The position numbers and the translations under genes are program-made. Below are positions 23,722-35,723 of a DNA stretch of 64,000 bases, piece by piece. The stretch comes from Oxytricha trifallax (taxonomy: Eukaryota > Ciliophora > Spirotrichea > Sporadotrichida > Oxytrichidae): positions 1 through 64,000 of the forward strand of contig ARYC01000387.1 of the NCBI GenBank assembly GCA_000711775.1, written 5' to 3'. How positions within the stretch are numbered: the stretch's first letter is position 1; each line of letters opens with the position of its first letter. Below the pieces are notes generated by a model, which was given only the letters and a program-made list of their open reading frames with translations, did not search any database and was not told the DNA's origin.

Positions 23722-24234
23722 GGCTTCTATCACAATTCAGAAAGCAACCAAATTTTTAAAGTGAGTATTTAAGAAAAATAATAACATTAATCATTTTTAA
23801 GTTTTATTCCTAACTCTATCTCTAGCTATACTCTATGGAAGACCCCTACTCACGCCCAATGGACGACCACTAGCAATACGTAGACTCGCCCTCAGTGTAG
23901 CTGTCGCCCTCCGTGCTGCCCCCAGGGGTGGAGATTGACCATCAGCAAGAGCCATTGATGAGCTGGCAGGGCTGGCCCCCAAGATGACATGCTTGCTGGA
24001 GAACATCAGACATCAAGAACACAACACGAAGAGCATCTTAGGCCTAATGTCGACCCTCTACGACCCCCACACCATCTACTGCCACCGGGACCGCATCCAG
24101 CAGGTCGTGGAGTGCCACCTGGCCAGGAAGCGGCTGACATTCGCGTGCAAGACTCCCAGCAAGAAGAGAGAAGAGACCATTAAAGACATGAAGATTAGGG
24201 AAGATGTCTAGTACTAATCTCTTACTACATAGGA

Positions 24235-24247
24235 CGCGCCCAAGGTA
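24235..24247. repeat. 13-bp direct repeat, copy 1
   Basis: CGCGCCCAAGGTA, identical to 24809-24821. Flanking bases differ on both sides, as expected for a pointer pair joining non-adjacent coding blocks. Chance is possible but unlikely at this length. Confidence 0.6.
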
Positions 24248-24808
24248 AGAGGTGGGGGCCCTATCTAGTACATGTTTAACAAGCAGCAAAAGATATCCAC
24301 AATTGGTCAACACTTGTTCAAAGCCGGCTTATACCGATTCATCTCAATTCTAGTACCAAGACTGCCTGATTGATGCAAAGAGTATTTGGATCATAGCCGT
24401 TAGACCGCCTATTGTGCTCTTTGATGTGGCCGGCCTCGAAGATTCAACTATAGTTCTCGGTTACGACTACTTCAGATTCTCAGACCAAACTGCTGGAGAT
24501 GTGTTTTTAGACTTCATTTGTTGCTCTGACCCTGAGCAGGATGAGCAAGATCGTAACTGTGATGGGTAATATTAGCGAGTCCGATTTGTGCAATGGTGTC
24601 AGCTCCCTCTGGGTTCTAAGCAAGTGTGTTTTAGATGGCAGTTTGAACACTCAAAACAAATGCCTTAGCAATAACCTCAGAGTTCAATGTAATTGCATCA
24701 TCAGAAACAATTGTAGCATGTTGAACGACATCATTTAAGATTCCAGTAACTGATGGCTGAAGGTAACTCTATGCGTTAAGGCAGTAGAATGCCCCAGAAT
24801 TCCCTGAT

Positions 24809-24821
24809 CGCGCCCAAGGTA
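24809..24821. repeat. 13-bp direct repeat, copy 2
   Basis: Second copy of CGCGCCCAAGGTA. In its upstream frame it ends the reading RMPQNSLIAPK. Confidence 0.6.
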
Positions 24822-26177
24822 TTCTTTATTGTACTTGCTTAATTCCACTTTTAAAGATTAGAGTCTACCCAGTGACACTACATTGCGATCACAGGAAAAC
24901 GACCAAGGCACTAGAGGAAACCCCCTTAGGCCCTGGAGGATGTGCTGCCCCTTAAGAGAACAAAGAAGCAGCTGGCAGAATACATCAAGCACCTCGGGGC
25001 CCAGATCTCTCGCATGGATATGCAGTGGCTTAGGAAGAGCTTCCTTGGGGCCCTGGTAGCTGCGCTGGATCACCTCAGCATGCAGAATGTCTGATGGGCA
25101 TTGATGATATTGAGACTTTCAATAATATATGTCTAGGTACAGCATGTCAACCCCACTAAAGATGCTCACTTATCTCGGCCCCTGGGACACTTGTCTAAGT
25201 CGGGGACCCCATTTCCGTAGAGACAAACATGGAGAATCGCGTGGTGCCCCTCGACGCCCCCCAGTCAAAGATCTTCCCGTGATTTCCCTTGAAATACTGG
25301 TTCATCAGAAATGCATATGTAAAATAACTTAAGGTAAGTATTTAAAAAAAACAAAACCGCAATTGCATAATAAAACTTAGCTATTTAACGGCCTAATTAT
25401 ATTATTTTCACACATTTATTAAAAATTTGATTAGTTGTAAAACATGACACCAAAACCCCAACCCAAGGAATCGGAGAAACAAGAAAGCATGTGCTCACCA
25501 AGTGAGAGGTTTGAGCTTGTTCATTCGCTCCTCAGCTCGTATGAAAGACTAAACCTGATTAATCACTACCGCTCTGAGCTCGCCTCGTACACTGAGCTAC
25601 CAAGAATCAACGAGGTGATGAGGATCACAGTGCACCCGTCATGCATGAGGAAGAGGCAACCATGGCCTGGCACTGGCAGGTGGCATCTGCTTCGCGTTCG
25701 GATATCAGGCATTTCCAGGACGACATCGAAGAATCAATGAGGAAGGCAAACCCCGCCAAGTACAGGAAGACCTTCCCACAGACAAGGACATTTGAGATCA
25801 AGGAGAAATTGAAGTATTTCGTTGAGACATCCGAGGACGCAATCGTGACCTACTTGAAGAAGATGTACAAGAGGTGCCCACACCTGCCCACAAAGGTGAT
25901 GGAGAGCCTCATCAGTCAGTGTAACAGCGAAGAGGTGGATGACATGGCCAAATGGTACAAGAAGGTGATCGCAGAGAAGGCAGATGAGTTGAAAAAGAAG
26001 GAATACTCAAAGGAGTACGTGGAGACCCGCGACAATCTGATCAACGACATTCTCGCCATGTTCGAGTTCTGAGATGACAAGCTTACTAAGATGATAAAAT
26101 GATTAAGTTGGATTTATATTTGATTTTCTTTCTCGCTAATTTTTACATTATTTTATTTAATTTTAAATAGAAAGTTT

Positions 26178-26673
26178 GGGGGGAAAGTTTCCTGCACTCG
26201 AGGAAGTTTCCTGCACTTTTTTTATTTTATGTAAAACTTAATATAAATCATTTAATTAAAAATTTTTATGACTCACTAATATTAAGGATTTTTATACATA
26301 ATATAAGTAGTTCAAAAAATATAGTCTAACTTTATATAAGTATTGAAAGAACATATAAATTGAAATTGAAATTTCAATAACGATTGGATGCAATACTTGG
26401 AATTACATTTAAAATGAGAAGACAATATAATGGCTAAGATACAAAAACCAAAAAATATCAGATGAAATATGTCAAAAATTGGAATCTAAAAGTGAAAATG
26501 ACTAATTGATCAATAAATTAAGTATAATTAATTCAATAAAATTCGTTCAGTAGTTGCATTATAGTTGTAATAAAAATATTTTATTATAGAAAAAAATATT
26601 TTTAAAAAAAGTGCAGGAAACTTCCCTAAAATTTTTTTTTATCTTAAACCTGTGCAGGAAACTTCCCCCCACC
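26178..26673. mobile_element. Inverted-repeat element with 8-bp target duplication
   Basis: The element starts GGGGGGAAAGTTTCCTGCAC and ends with the near complement GTGCAGGAAACTTCCCCCC plus ACC. A second inward copy of the AAGTTTCCTGCAC motif occurs at both ends (near 26203 and 26610). The 8-mer GAAAGTTT flanks it at 26170-26177 and 26674-26681. The interior is AT-rich without a long frame, so it is a non-autonomous MITE-like element. It is distinct in sequence and duplication length from the TGTTC family found elsewhere in the window. Confidence 0.75.
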
Positions 26674-26681
26674 GAAAGTTT

Positions 26682-27118
26682 ATTCTCGAAAATTTAAGTT
26701 ATAATTTATAAGGTTGATAAAATTAGTTATGGCTAAAATATAATTAATAAATTATTAAATGCAGGCTTGATAAGGAAATTTAATATTAGATTTTTACAGT
26801 TGTCTTTTACTCAAAATATTATTAAAATAAGTAACTAAGTGTATAATAGAATATTATAATAAATAATATCTTTTATAGCATATTGAATTTTATCTCACTA
26901 TTAACAGGATTGAATAAATCTAGGAAACTATAATTATATTATTTCAGAATATTTAAAAAATGTAATTTTGCTCATTAATCTTTTACTTTATAAAAGAAAA
27001 ATTACAATCCATTCATATAAACACTTTTTTTCCTCATATTTATAAAGAGATTTTTAAGTTTTTGATTGATAATAAAAACAAGAGAACTTATGCCAACGAA
27101 GAAGAAAATTAATAAGAA
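26682..27118. other. Intergenic stretch
   Basis: AT-rich. The open frame just upstream of 27119 (SYLYKEIFKFLIDN) could be an N-terminal extension of the next gene. Confidence 0.4.
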
Positions 27119-30100
27119 ATGGACAGCAAGAAAACTTTCACTCCACATGTCTGGTATGAATTAATCAAATATTAAATTAGAGATATAATCAAAAATATGA
27201 AGCCAACTATAGAATCACATTATACTTTATCAGGCTTTTATTATTTGAAAATGCATAATGAATTTCAATCTTTATTTGAGCTAATTTAAGCATAAGAATA
27301 GAAGCCTGACTTACACTAGAAATTTCTTATTTACAAACATAAAAAAAGAATTGAAAAAGTCATATATTCAAAGCATGAAAAGTCTTCGCAGTTAAGTAGA
27401 AAAATAAACATACTCTCTGTTTTTTAATATGAAAAGAATTTTTCTAATTTCCAAAAATTGATCACAAAAAACGCTTCTAACTGTATTAAGTTCTGGGGAG
27501 AGCTATTAGAAAAAGATATAAATGTTGTTAGGATGCATGAATTAGGGATATAAATTAGTAAGAATCACTAGACAATAACGAACCTTGCTAACAAATTACT
27601 AAAAATTTACCCTAATCAATTGGTAATGCTAATCAACTATTCAAAGTATCTATAAGCATTAAATTTTAGCTTTATATTAAGAATTTTATAGTAAACGATG
27701 TTGTGAATAACGAATTTAATGCTTTTGATTATTTCAATATGGCTCTATAACAAAGAATAAATCTAAAACAGAAATTAAAAGTACTCAATAACAATGACAA
27801 TGAGGATTTACTCTTTGGCGAGAACTCTTTTTGTTCAATCTTTGTTCTAAATACTGAAGGAAAAAAGTTAGGTGTAATTGAATATGTGAATGAAGAAGTT
27901 TAAAATCTATTAGGATACTCTCCTCAAGAACTTACCGGGAAAGATATAAATACTATTATTCCAAGAATGATAGCTAGGGTGCATTAAAATTTGCTCATTA
28001 AATTTTTTGACAAAGCTGAATCTAGCGTTCTTAACAAAGTCAGAGAGTTATTTGCTAAAGATAAGGAAGGGTATCTTATTCCTATTTATTTGTTCAGTAA
28101 AGTACTTCCTAGCTTATCAAGTGGTCTGAAACTTATTGGAGTAAACTTCCATAAAGTTTAAGTTTTATAATTTCTATACTTCAAGGTTTAATTAAGAGGA
28201 TCTACAAAGAATAATTGAAAATGTTAATTTCTAATATTGTTATAGTTCCTTACTTTCGAACCAGAATGCCCATCTGATTTCAATAAAATTCCTCAAGAGT
28301 ACATAATATGCGATTCTGAAAATAACATTCAAAACTTCTCATATGGTTTAACAATAAGCTTTGGACTTTTCCCAAAGATGTTCTTTTCCACTAATGGAAA
28401 TAGTTTATTTGACTAAGAAGTAACTATGGAATATCTATCTTCAGATTTTATAGATAAAGAAGCCGAGCTGAAATCAACAGGAGCCATTATTACACTTAAT
28501 ACAAGCAGACTTTTTGAAAAGGTAGATAGAGAAATTTTGAGTAACGAGGAGTTTAATTATTTCTTTGAAAGAGCTAAAGAAGTTAAAGTGTTTTGTTAAA
28601 TGATTGAAATGAGCTTTTCTAAATTAGTTACTGTAAAACTTTACAGATTAATCCTCTTTACTAAATTCTAATAAGATCAGAAACAGCTTTTTGATATAAC
28701 AATGACTAGAGAGACTGAAATTGAAGAAGCAGGGCTTTCATAGTTCAATATAGCTTCTGCTTCAGTATCCTCAGCTAGCTCAACAGTAATGAGTATGGAT
28801 AGGCAACTGAAGGATTTTAAGAAGTAAATGACCGACAATATTGAGCCTAGAATAGTTAAAATCCTTAGAAGAATAATGCAATTAACCTTGCTTATTATCT
28901 CCTTACTTATTTTATATTAATTCAAGGCTAAACCCCAATAAAGAAACTATTATAAATTACTTGCTTCATTGACTTTTCTCTTTTAAATCGAAACAAATTA
29001 GTAATATCGTTCAGATATGAAAAATGCTTATCTTTAGAGTGAACTTTTGAACAAGTTCATCTTCACTTAAAATAACTTGCGGTCTATGCTAAACATTGCT
29101 AATAAAATCGAGACTGCTTATACAAAAATGCCAAATTTACCATACTAAAAGTCTCCTGAAGACACTGTAGATTCAAGATATTATTACTTAAATAAACTCA
29201 ACACAGACGCAATTGAGGATATAAGGATCCTTATAAGTCAGGTGGATTCTAAAAAGTTTGCTAATGACAAAGTGTCCATATATGAAATTGATGGATAGGG
29301 GAAAGAGTACTCTTATGATATGAAATTCAATCTAGCTTTGAGTTAATACATAGTGAGATCAATAGAGATCCTTAATACAGTCATTAAAACGTTTAAGTTT
29401 ATTATGATATTAATTATAGAAACATGACAGATTTGAGAATGCCAGTTTTAGATTGGTCAGTCAACAAAACTCAGTAGAATAAAACGATTTATTACTAAAA
29501 TATCAATGTATTCGTTAGTGCATACTTTATCATAAATACTGGCTACAAATCATTGCTAAGAATGATATATAACTAAACTCATGATACAATAATAGATTTA
29601 AGTCAATAATAGTCATCAAGTATGTAATTAGTGCTACTTATTTCGATTATCGCAATAGTTATTTTGCTCAGTGCACAAATTATAATGATAATTGTTATTC
29701 AAATCGTTTAGAACAATCAAATGCTCAAGAATTATATTTCAGTATATATTACTAAGAATTCATTAATTTGTTTATAAACTCTAATTTAACTGTCATATTA
29801 TATGAAAGATTATATATAAACTAAGTGATTTGAAGAATTAGTCTAACAGATTTACAATATTTTTATGACTTAAAAATTTTAAAGTACTAATTAATAGACA
29901 AATTTCATTAAAGTAATCAAATTTATTTAAAATACATGTTATCTGTATAAAATCTTTCTAACACTATTTCTTATAATGGGTTATAAGGTTTAAATAAAGT
30001 TCGAGTTTTGAGTCTCTACTCAGAAATAAAAGTAGAAGATGCAAATGAAAGTTTAGTGAAGTGCAAAAAATTCCATGCTTACCTGCTTAACATTTAATAT

Positions 30101-31950
30101 GACGAAAGGGATTTCGAGTGTTTGGAGATGAATGATGCTGGCACTTAGCAGTATATGAGTGATTTATTTAAACCTGGGTTTTATGAAGAAGATTTATAAT
30201 ACTTATTTTAAATTAAAATTATATAAAGATTTAGATGTTTAATGGCAGAGATTTGTAGAGAGGCTATATTTCTTAAGAGTCAACAACTAAAAGCTAAATA
30301 TTGAAAAACTTAAGAGAAAACTAAATGATGAGAACAACATTGACAATGCAATAAAAAATTATTCTTATTTTAAAGGTATTTTTATGCAAAAAAATCAGGT
30401 CACATAAATTCTTAATAAAGAAGAGATAGCCCTCAGAGTAACCAAAATTCATCCTCTATTATTTATAGAAACAATTAATAGCATAGAGATGATTTTCAAG
30501 AGGATTCGATCGTTATTGAATTAGATACTCAAAATCATAGATAAAAAGGATACAATATCAATGAGGCTTTGAGTTTTGGTAACAATAGTAGACAAAATCA
30601 AGCTTTATATGGGGAAGATTCGAAGTAAGAAGATTTAGATTCTATAATGAATAAAAATCAGTTAATTGTATAACAGAGGAAAAATTTGAATGATAGGCAA
30701 AGGAAAACTAGCCAAAATTAGCTGCCTGTTAAGAGCTAATTTGCCAGAGGTATTAAAGTTGAGGAGAATATTAGAGCAAATTTAGCTGCAGCAAAAAAGG
30801 ATAAGCTTAAACTAAGTTCAAGAATATTCATTTATTTATGTTGAAGAAGAGACCTAGAAAATGATGACAATAATGAAAGAAATTCAGAACATAATTCAAA
30901 GCTTGGAAGTAACGAAGACAGCAAATTTGCATGAATTATTTTGATTTTTATTTAGAAATCTGAAAGTAGAGAAGGTGGACATCATAAGAAAACACATAAA
31001 AATTTATCAGATTTGGCTGAGAAAGTAGAGAGCGAAACTGACCATTCTAGAATAGGAAAACATGATCAATTTTCTAAAATCAAAAGTAGAAACTGGCGAT
31101 AGGTTACTTTTGTACTTATCTAAACCGGAACTCTTTTAGGATACTTTTTCTTTGTAATTTTCTATCTGTCTTCGGTAAGTTCCTAAGTCAAAGATTCAGC
31201 TAAACACATGGAAGTTAGTTATAGAAGACAAATTGAGATTAATTAGCTCTTTGGATATTTCAGAGAGCGATTATTAACAGGGAAGACTTATATAAACAAC
31301 ATTGAAAGCATTTGTTCATCTCAATTCTATAGCAACGAGAATGATATAATTAGGTATCAGAGCTCACATCCATTAATCGTTTAATTTATCTATGATTACT
31401 TTGAAAAAATTGACTCAAAAGGTTTTTGTGATTCCCTTGACCCTCTAAGTTACAACCTTACAAATTGTCTTACTTTTAAGAATGGGATTTTACAATAAGG
31501 GTATAAATCAGCGTTATTTACCTTTTTGAATTACTATACACAGTTTAATATCACTAGGACTAATCAAAATTAAAACATGAGCATGAATATATTGAACTCC
31601 GATGAAATCATGTCTTTCCTTATAGTTTAATTTAATTTTATTCTTTTATAAATTATGGCTTATACTATATTTCAAGTGAATCTTATTTCACTCATATGTC
31701 AACAGAGATGGATCACTTATGGGAGTCAAATATAGATAGATACTCAGAAACCGTAAAAGAAATCCTCTAAGCCCTGTTCATAATATTCTTGCTACTATTT
31801 TACTTCTCACAACTCATTATTACTCCAAGGATAATTAGTAAATTGAATGAAACTACTTGGAGAAGCAGGGGAATCTTAAATTTAGTACCAAACAGCATAT
31901 TTATGGAGATGAAGCAAAATAGTAGGATATTCAAGCTTCTTAAAACATGA
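27119..31950 (+). CDS. TmcB/TmcC-like PAS-containing multi-pass membrane protein
   Basis: ATG 27119 chosen (an upstream in-frame extension is possible); TGA 31948-31950. The N-terminal helical repeat reads KFWGELLEKDINVVRMHELG and LLKIYPNQLVMLINYSKYLQ, a pattern I associate with the TmcB/TmcC repeat region of large ciliate proteins. A PAS domain follows (IEYVNEEVQNLLGYSPQELT, GKDINTIIPRMIARVHQNLL). Then membrane segments appear near 28880, 29640 and 31110 and at the C-terminus, which ends ETTWRSRGILNLVPNSIFME, again typical of the family. IESs 27662-27681 and 30923-30955, a 50-bp intron (28196-28245) and a 23-bp intron (29397-29419) are resolved; breaks near 29770-29940, 30230-30380, 30830 and 31630-31690 are not. 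A sensory or signalling membrane role is inferred. Confidence 0.8.
27662..27681. other. IES, 20 bp, pointer AATTTTA
   Basis: AATTTTA at 27662-27668 and 27682-27688. Removal joins YLQALNF to IVNDVVNNEFNAFDYF in frame. Confidence 0.75.
30923..30955. other. IES, 33 bp, pointer AAAT
   Basis: AAAT at 30923-30926 and 30956-30959; the insert carries a TGA. Removal joins GSNEDSK to SESREGGHHKKTHKN in frame. Confidence 0.75.
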
Positions 31951-32236
31951 TTAATACATATTTCTCATTATTTAAAATATAACAGCTTTCTTAATATCAA
32001 ATCTTAATATTTGCAAAGTGACAAATTTCGAGTGACTAAAGTAAAAGTCGAAGATGTGCTTTATATTTTATGTGAAATAATTTATGAATTAAATTATCGG
32101 ATTATGATATTTCGATGAATTTATACACTAATAAGTTGTGTTGTGTATTTCAAAATGCGAAAGAATGAATCATACTTTATTGCATTATACTTACATAGTA
32201 TAATAAATCAGGATTTAGAAATTTAAAAAAATTAAT

Positions 32237-33407
32237 TGTTCTGACCGAGACCCCCCCTCCCCCCTCAAACGACACCCCCTCCCCCTCAAACGGACACCGC
32301 CCCCCGCCTCAACCGAGACCCACTTCCCCCCTCAGCCGAGACCCCCCTCCCCCCCTCAAACTGAGAATCCTCTTTTCTTTCACTTTTATTATAATTTTTT
32401 GATAAATTTATTTTTTACTCAGAATAAATTTCTTGCCCTTCGGGCAGATATTATTATTAATAATGTAATTTGACTAGTTCCACTACGTCCGTTGACTTTT
32501 ATTAGTGATTAGTTCCACTACGTCCGTCGACTTTTATTAATGATTAGTTCCACTACGCCCGTCGACTTTATGAGAACATACTCTCATAGGGAAATATTTA
32601 TAATAAGGTTTAATTTTGACTATCATGAGTAATAATATGAATTAATTGATAAACTTAAATTTTATTTCAAAATTTTAATAACTTAGATCACTTACACTCT
32701 ACTATAATGTAAAAATTTATATAATAATCTTTCCTATTATTTTTCACTTCATTTAAATATTAATACTTTTATTATTATTATTACTTTATTTAGCTAATTA
32801 CTAATAAAATCTTATTTCTTAAGCTTAGTCTATTGAAAAATTAAAGACAATTTCTTATGTTTAGGATTACCATTTAAATATATAATTGAATAAAATAAGA
32901 TTTTATTAGTAATTAGCTAAATAAAGTAATAATAATAATAAAAGTATTAATATTTAAATGAAGTGAAAAATAATAGGAAAGATTATTATATAAATTTTTA
33001 CATTATAGTAGAGTGTAAGTGATCTAAGTTATTAAAAATTTTGAAATAAAATTTAAGTTTATCAATTAATTCATATTATTACTCATGATAGTCAAAATTA
33101 AACCTTATTATAAATATTTCCCTATGAGAGTATGTTCTCATAAAGTCGACGGGCGTAGTGGAACTAATCATTAATAAAAGTCGACGGACGTAGTGGAACT
33201 AATCACTAATAAAAGTCAACGGACGTAGTGGAACTAGTCAAATTACATTATTAATAATAATATCTGCCCGAAGGGCAAGAAATTTATTCTGAGTAAAAAA
33301 TAAATTTATCAAAAAATTATAATAAAAGTGAAAGAAAAGAGGATTCTCAGTTTGAGGGGGGAGGGGGGGTCTCGGTTGAGGGGGGGAGGGGGGTCTTGGT
33401 CAGAACA
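32237..33407. mobile_element. Giant palindromic foldback element 1 (TGTTC family)
   Basis: 1171 bp, starting TGTTCTGACCGAGACC and ending GGTCAGAACA, flanked by the perfect 6-bp duplication ATTAAT (32231-32236, 33408-33413). The arms are near-perfect inverted copies about a centre near 32855 with only a short unpaired loop. The outermost part is a C-rich (right end G-rich) minisatellite of CCGAGACCCCCCTCCC-like units; the left end has about 67 bp more of it. Further in lie the small hairpin GCCCTTCGGGC and three 35-bp repeats (32476 onward). There is no long coding frame. It lies between the TmcB-like gene and the membrane-protein gene. Confidence 0.9.
32476..32570. repeat. Three 35-bp tandem repeats in the foldback arm
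   Basis: Units starting at 32476, 32511 and 32546 share AGTTCCACTACGTCCGTCGA followed by CTTTTATTARTGATT. The mirror set lies at about 33141-33236 in the right arm. The 63310 element carries one unit. Confidence 0.85.
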
Positions 33408-33705
33408 ATTAATATTTCCTAATTATATAATACTTTTCTTTTTAACTTTAAGCTCTTGATTATTAAATTTTAATGCCATTAAATGCAATTTATTATATAA
33501 GTTAATGAAAAATATCCTCAATATTCAGATATATCTTTTTTTTCTTCATAATTATTTAAGTTTCTTTAACAAAATAACTTCAGAGAACTTAAATTGTTAA
33601 ATACTATGATATTGTAATTTGTTTTTATAAAAAGTTATTTGAATAATTAAAAATTAATTTTAAATCCCAAATATTAATCTTTCGTACTTATTATTTTTAA
33701 AATAA

Positions 33706-35170
33706 TCAATTATTTTGATTATCATATTGCGTGTTGTTTCTCTTCTTTGAGTATACACTGCCTGTCATTTCTGGTTTATTGAACATGTCATACTTCTTCT
33801 TTCTCTTTGGATTTGAGTTTAGAACTGAGACAGGCTGATAAACATTGTGTTCTCGAGTGGGACTGTTATTCAAGGTACCTTAGGAATCCTTGAGAAGTGG
33901 CTAATTCTAGGAGAGTCTTATATTATCATCGATCTCTGGCATAACCTCTTAAAACCCTGCAGTGGAGGCATCGCTTGAGTTAAGATTTAAGTTTATGTTA
34001 CTGAGCTTATAGTTAAAGGCGGAAGTCGTAATTTAGGTACCAGTATTGTTCTTCCCAATTTTCCCATTTATCATGGTGTAAGCTCTATTCTGAAGTTTAG
34101 GACTTGCCAATGTCTTAGTGTTAGTGTCACTTACCATTGAAGTTTTTCTAAACAATGGAGAGATAGATGGAGCTATCTCACTCTGTTAAGTAGCTTTCAC
34201 AAATTCCTCAACGACTTCACTTTCTTTAAGTGGATTTATAGTCAAAGTGCTTTTGTAATTATTCGTCATTCTTAAGTTTTCAGTTTTAAGCTTTTTAATT
34301 AATCCATGATTGTAAGGAAGTCGGTAAAAGATGTACCAAATTTGTATTGAGAATAGCATGAAGAATAGACTGTGAAATAGTGTGAAAATTACTGCAGGAG
34401 TCTCTTCATAGAGGAGATACCAATTATCGACGCAAGTAAATAAATTTAATTTTAGGTTTAAGGCAAATAATTAGAGTTACCTATAAGTTTACCTCTGATT
34501 CATTATTATCAATTACATTTCCGATGATAAGCAGAAGTACATCAGCAAAAGCAAACGCTAAGTAAAAAATGGAAAGTCTCTTGATTTGTTGTTCTAAACA
34601 TTAATGGCTTTTATCATCTTCGAACAAGCCGAATTTATCATCATTCTCTGCTCTAGTTTTTCTCAGTGATTTGATGATGTAATGTGAAGAAATCAATATA
34701 AGTATTGACTGCAAAATATCCACTCCTGATACTACGAACCAGTGAAAACCTGTAAAAGAATTAATATCTTTTATTTTAAATTACTAAATATAGTGGTGCC
34801 ACCACATGATATTCTAGTTTCTGGTACCGCTGCAAGAATAACTGTAACAATATTAATTGAAACAATAAATGAATAATAAACCAAGTAAAATCTAAAAATT
34901 TGTTTAAAAAATTCATGATTTTCAATCTTACGTATTAAGTCTATTTTCCTGTTTGGATATAATTAAACCCTTCTTTATAAAATTAGCGCAAACTATAGCT
35001 CTAATTTAGGATTGGAAGATCATAATCAGTAACAACGTAATCATTTAGATGAACAAAAACTCATGTATAAGTAGGAGTAGGATCTAAAAAATAAGTTTAT
35101 TAAATAAAGTTTTACTTTTATTTATTCAATAAGAATCATTAGAAAGTCGAAAGTGAATGCTCTTTGAGTT
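33706..35170 (-). CDS. Multi-pass membrane protein with basic Ser/Thr-rich tail
   Basis: TGA at 33706-33708; the 5' end is not fixed (likely first exon near 35110-35165). Hydrophobic segments in order include FIQMITLLLIMIFQSQIRAI, a segment near 34850, GFHWFVVSGVDILQSILILI, IFYLAFAFADVLLLIIGNVI, AVIFTLFHSLFFMLFSIQIW. Charged loops separate them (SLRKTRAENDDKFGLFEDD). The cytosolic tail is about 200 residues and rich in Lys, Ser and Thr (KRKKKYDMFNKPEMTGSVYS). Introns lie near 34450-34495, 34750-34800 and 34895-34935. The topology resembles 7-helix receptor-like proteins, but no signature was recognised. Confidence 0.65.
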
Positions 35171-35723
35171 TTGTACAAAGAATATAGGCAATATGAGAAA
35201 TAAACTTATTTGTAAATTTTAATATTCCAAGTATAGGATCGCATTTTAGAATTGAAAAATTTTAAAATAAAAATAGAGTATCATTAGAAATTTGTTGTTA
35301 AATATATAAAATTCCTTCAATTTATTATATTTATAAAACATATAGTTTATCCTATTATTGCGACACATAAAATCAGGACAAGCCATTATCTAAATCGAAA
35401 TTCATTTGTTATAATATTATATAAATACCGAAATGCTTCCAACGGGAAGTTCCTTTCATTAAAAAGATTGAATTTGCACTTGAAAAGCTAACCATCTGAG
35501 TAGTTTTAGCAATTTTATATAGCATCTTCATCTTCTTATTATATTTTTGTAAACAAATTTTGAAGTAGCTCATTTGCAAAATTCTAAAATTATTCCATTA
35601 TCCAAAATTATAATATCACTCTAATATCAATTTTATATTAGTTCTTTTAGCAACTACTTACAAATTTAAGATAAGTAAAATTAATATTTTTGGCTAAGTA
35701 AATATATTTGATTTCTTATCCAT
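35171..35723. other. Intergenic stretch
   Basis: AT-rich; no convincing coding block. Confidence 0.35.

Larger units (their letters stand above)
23835..26072 (+). pseudogene. GC-rich island, scrambled or decayed coding sequence
   Basis: The sequence jumps from AT-rich to clearly GC-rich, with codons such as CTG, GCC and AAG preferred. An ATG at 23835 opens MEDPYSRPMDDHQQYVDSPS, but the frame moves near 23945 to one reading LLENIRHQEHNTKSILGLMS and HTIYCHRDRIQQVVECHLAR. Later blocks in other frames read KQLAEYIKHLGAQISRMDMQ (near 24960), NMENRVVPLDAPQSKIFP (near 25230) and, after a likely intron (25334-25436), a long C-terminal part with one more frame change near 25640 that ends at TGA 26070-26072 (ETRDNLINDILAMFEF). 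Part of 24530-24740 also reads plausibly on the minus strand. A 13-bp repeat (24235-24247, 24809-24821) may be a pointer. I recognise no family. A frameshifted pseudogene and a scrambled germline gene are both possible. Confidence 0.5.

Noticed and set aside
25450..25466. CCAAAACCCCAACCC telomere-like
   Set aside because: Lies in the reading frame TPKPQPKE of the GC-rich block and is imperfect.
32237..33407. Large inverted repeat with short tandem units considered as a CRISPR-like array or rDNA palindrome
   Set aside because: Ends, 6-bp duplication and relatives at three other sites show a mobile element; no spacers and no rRNA sequence.
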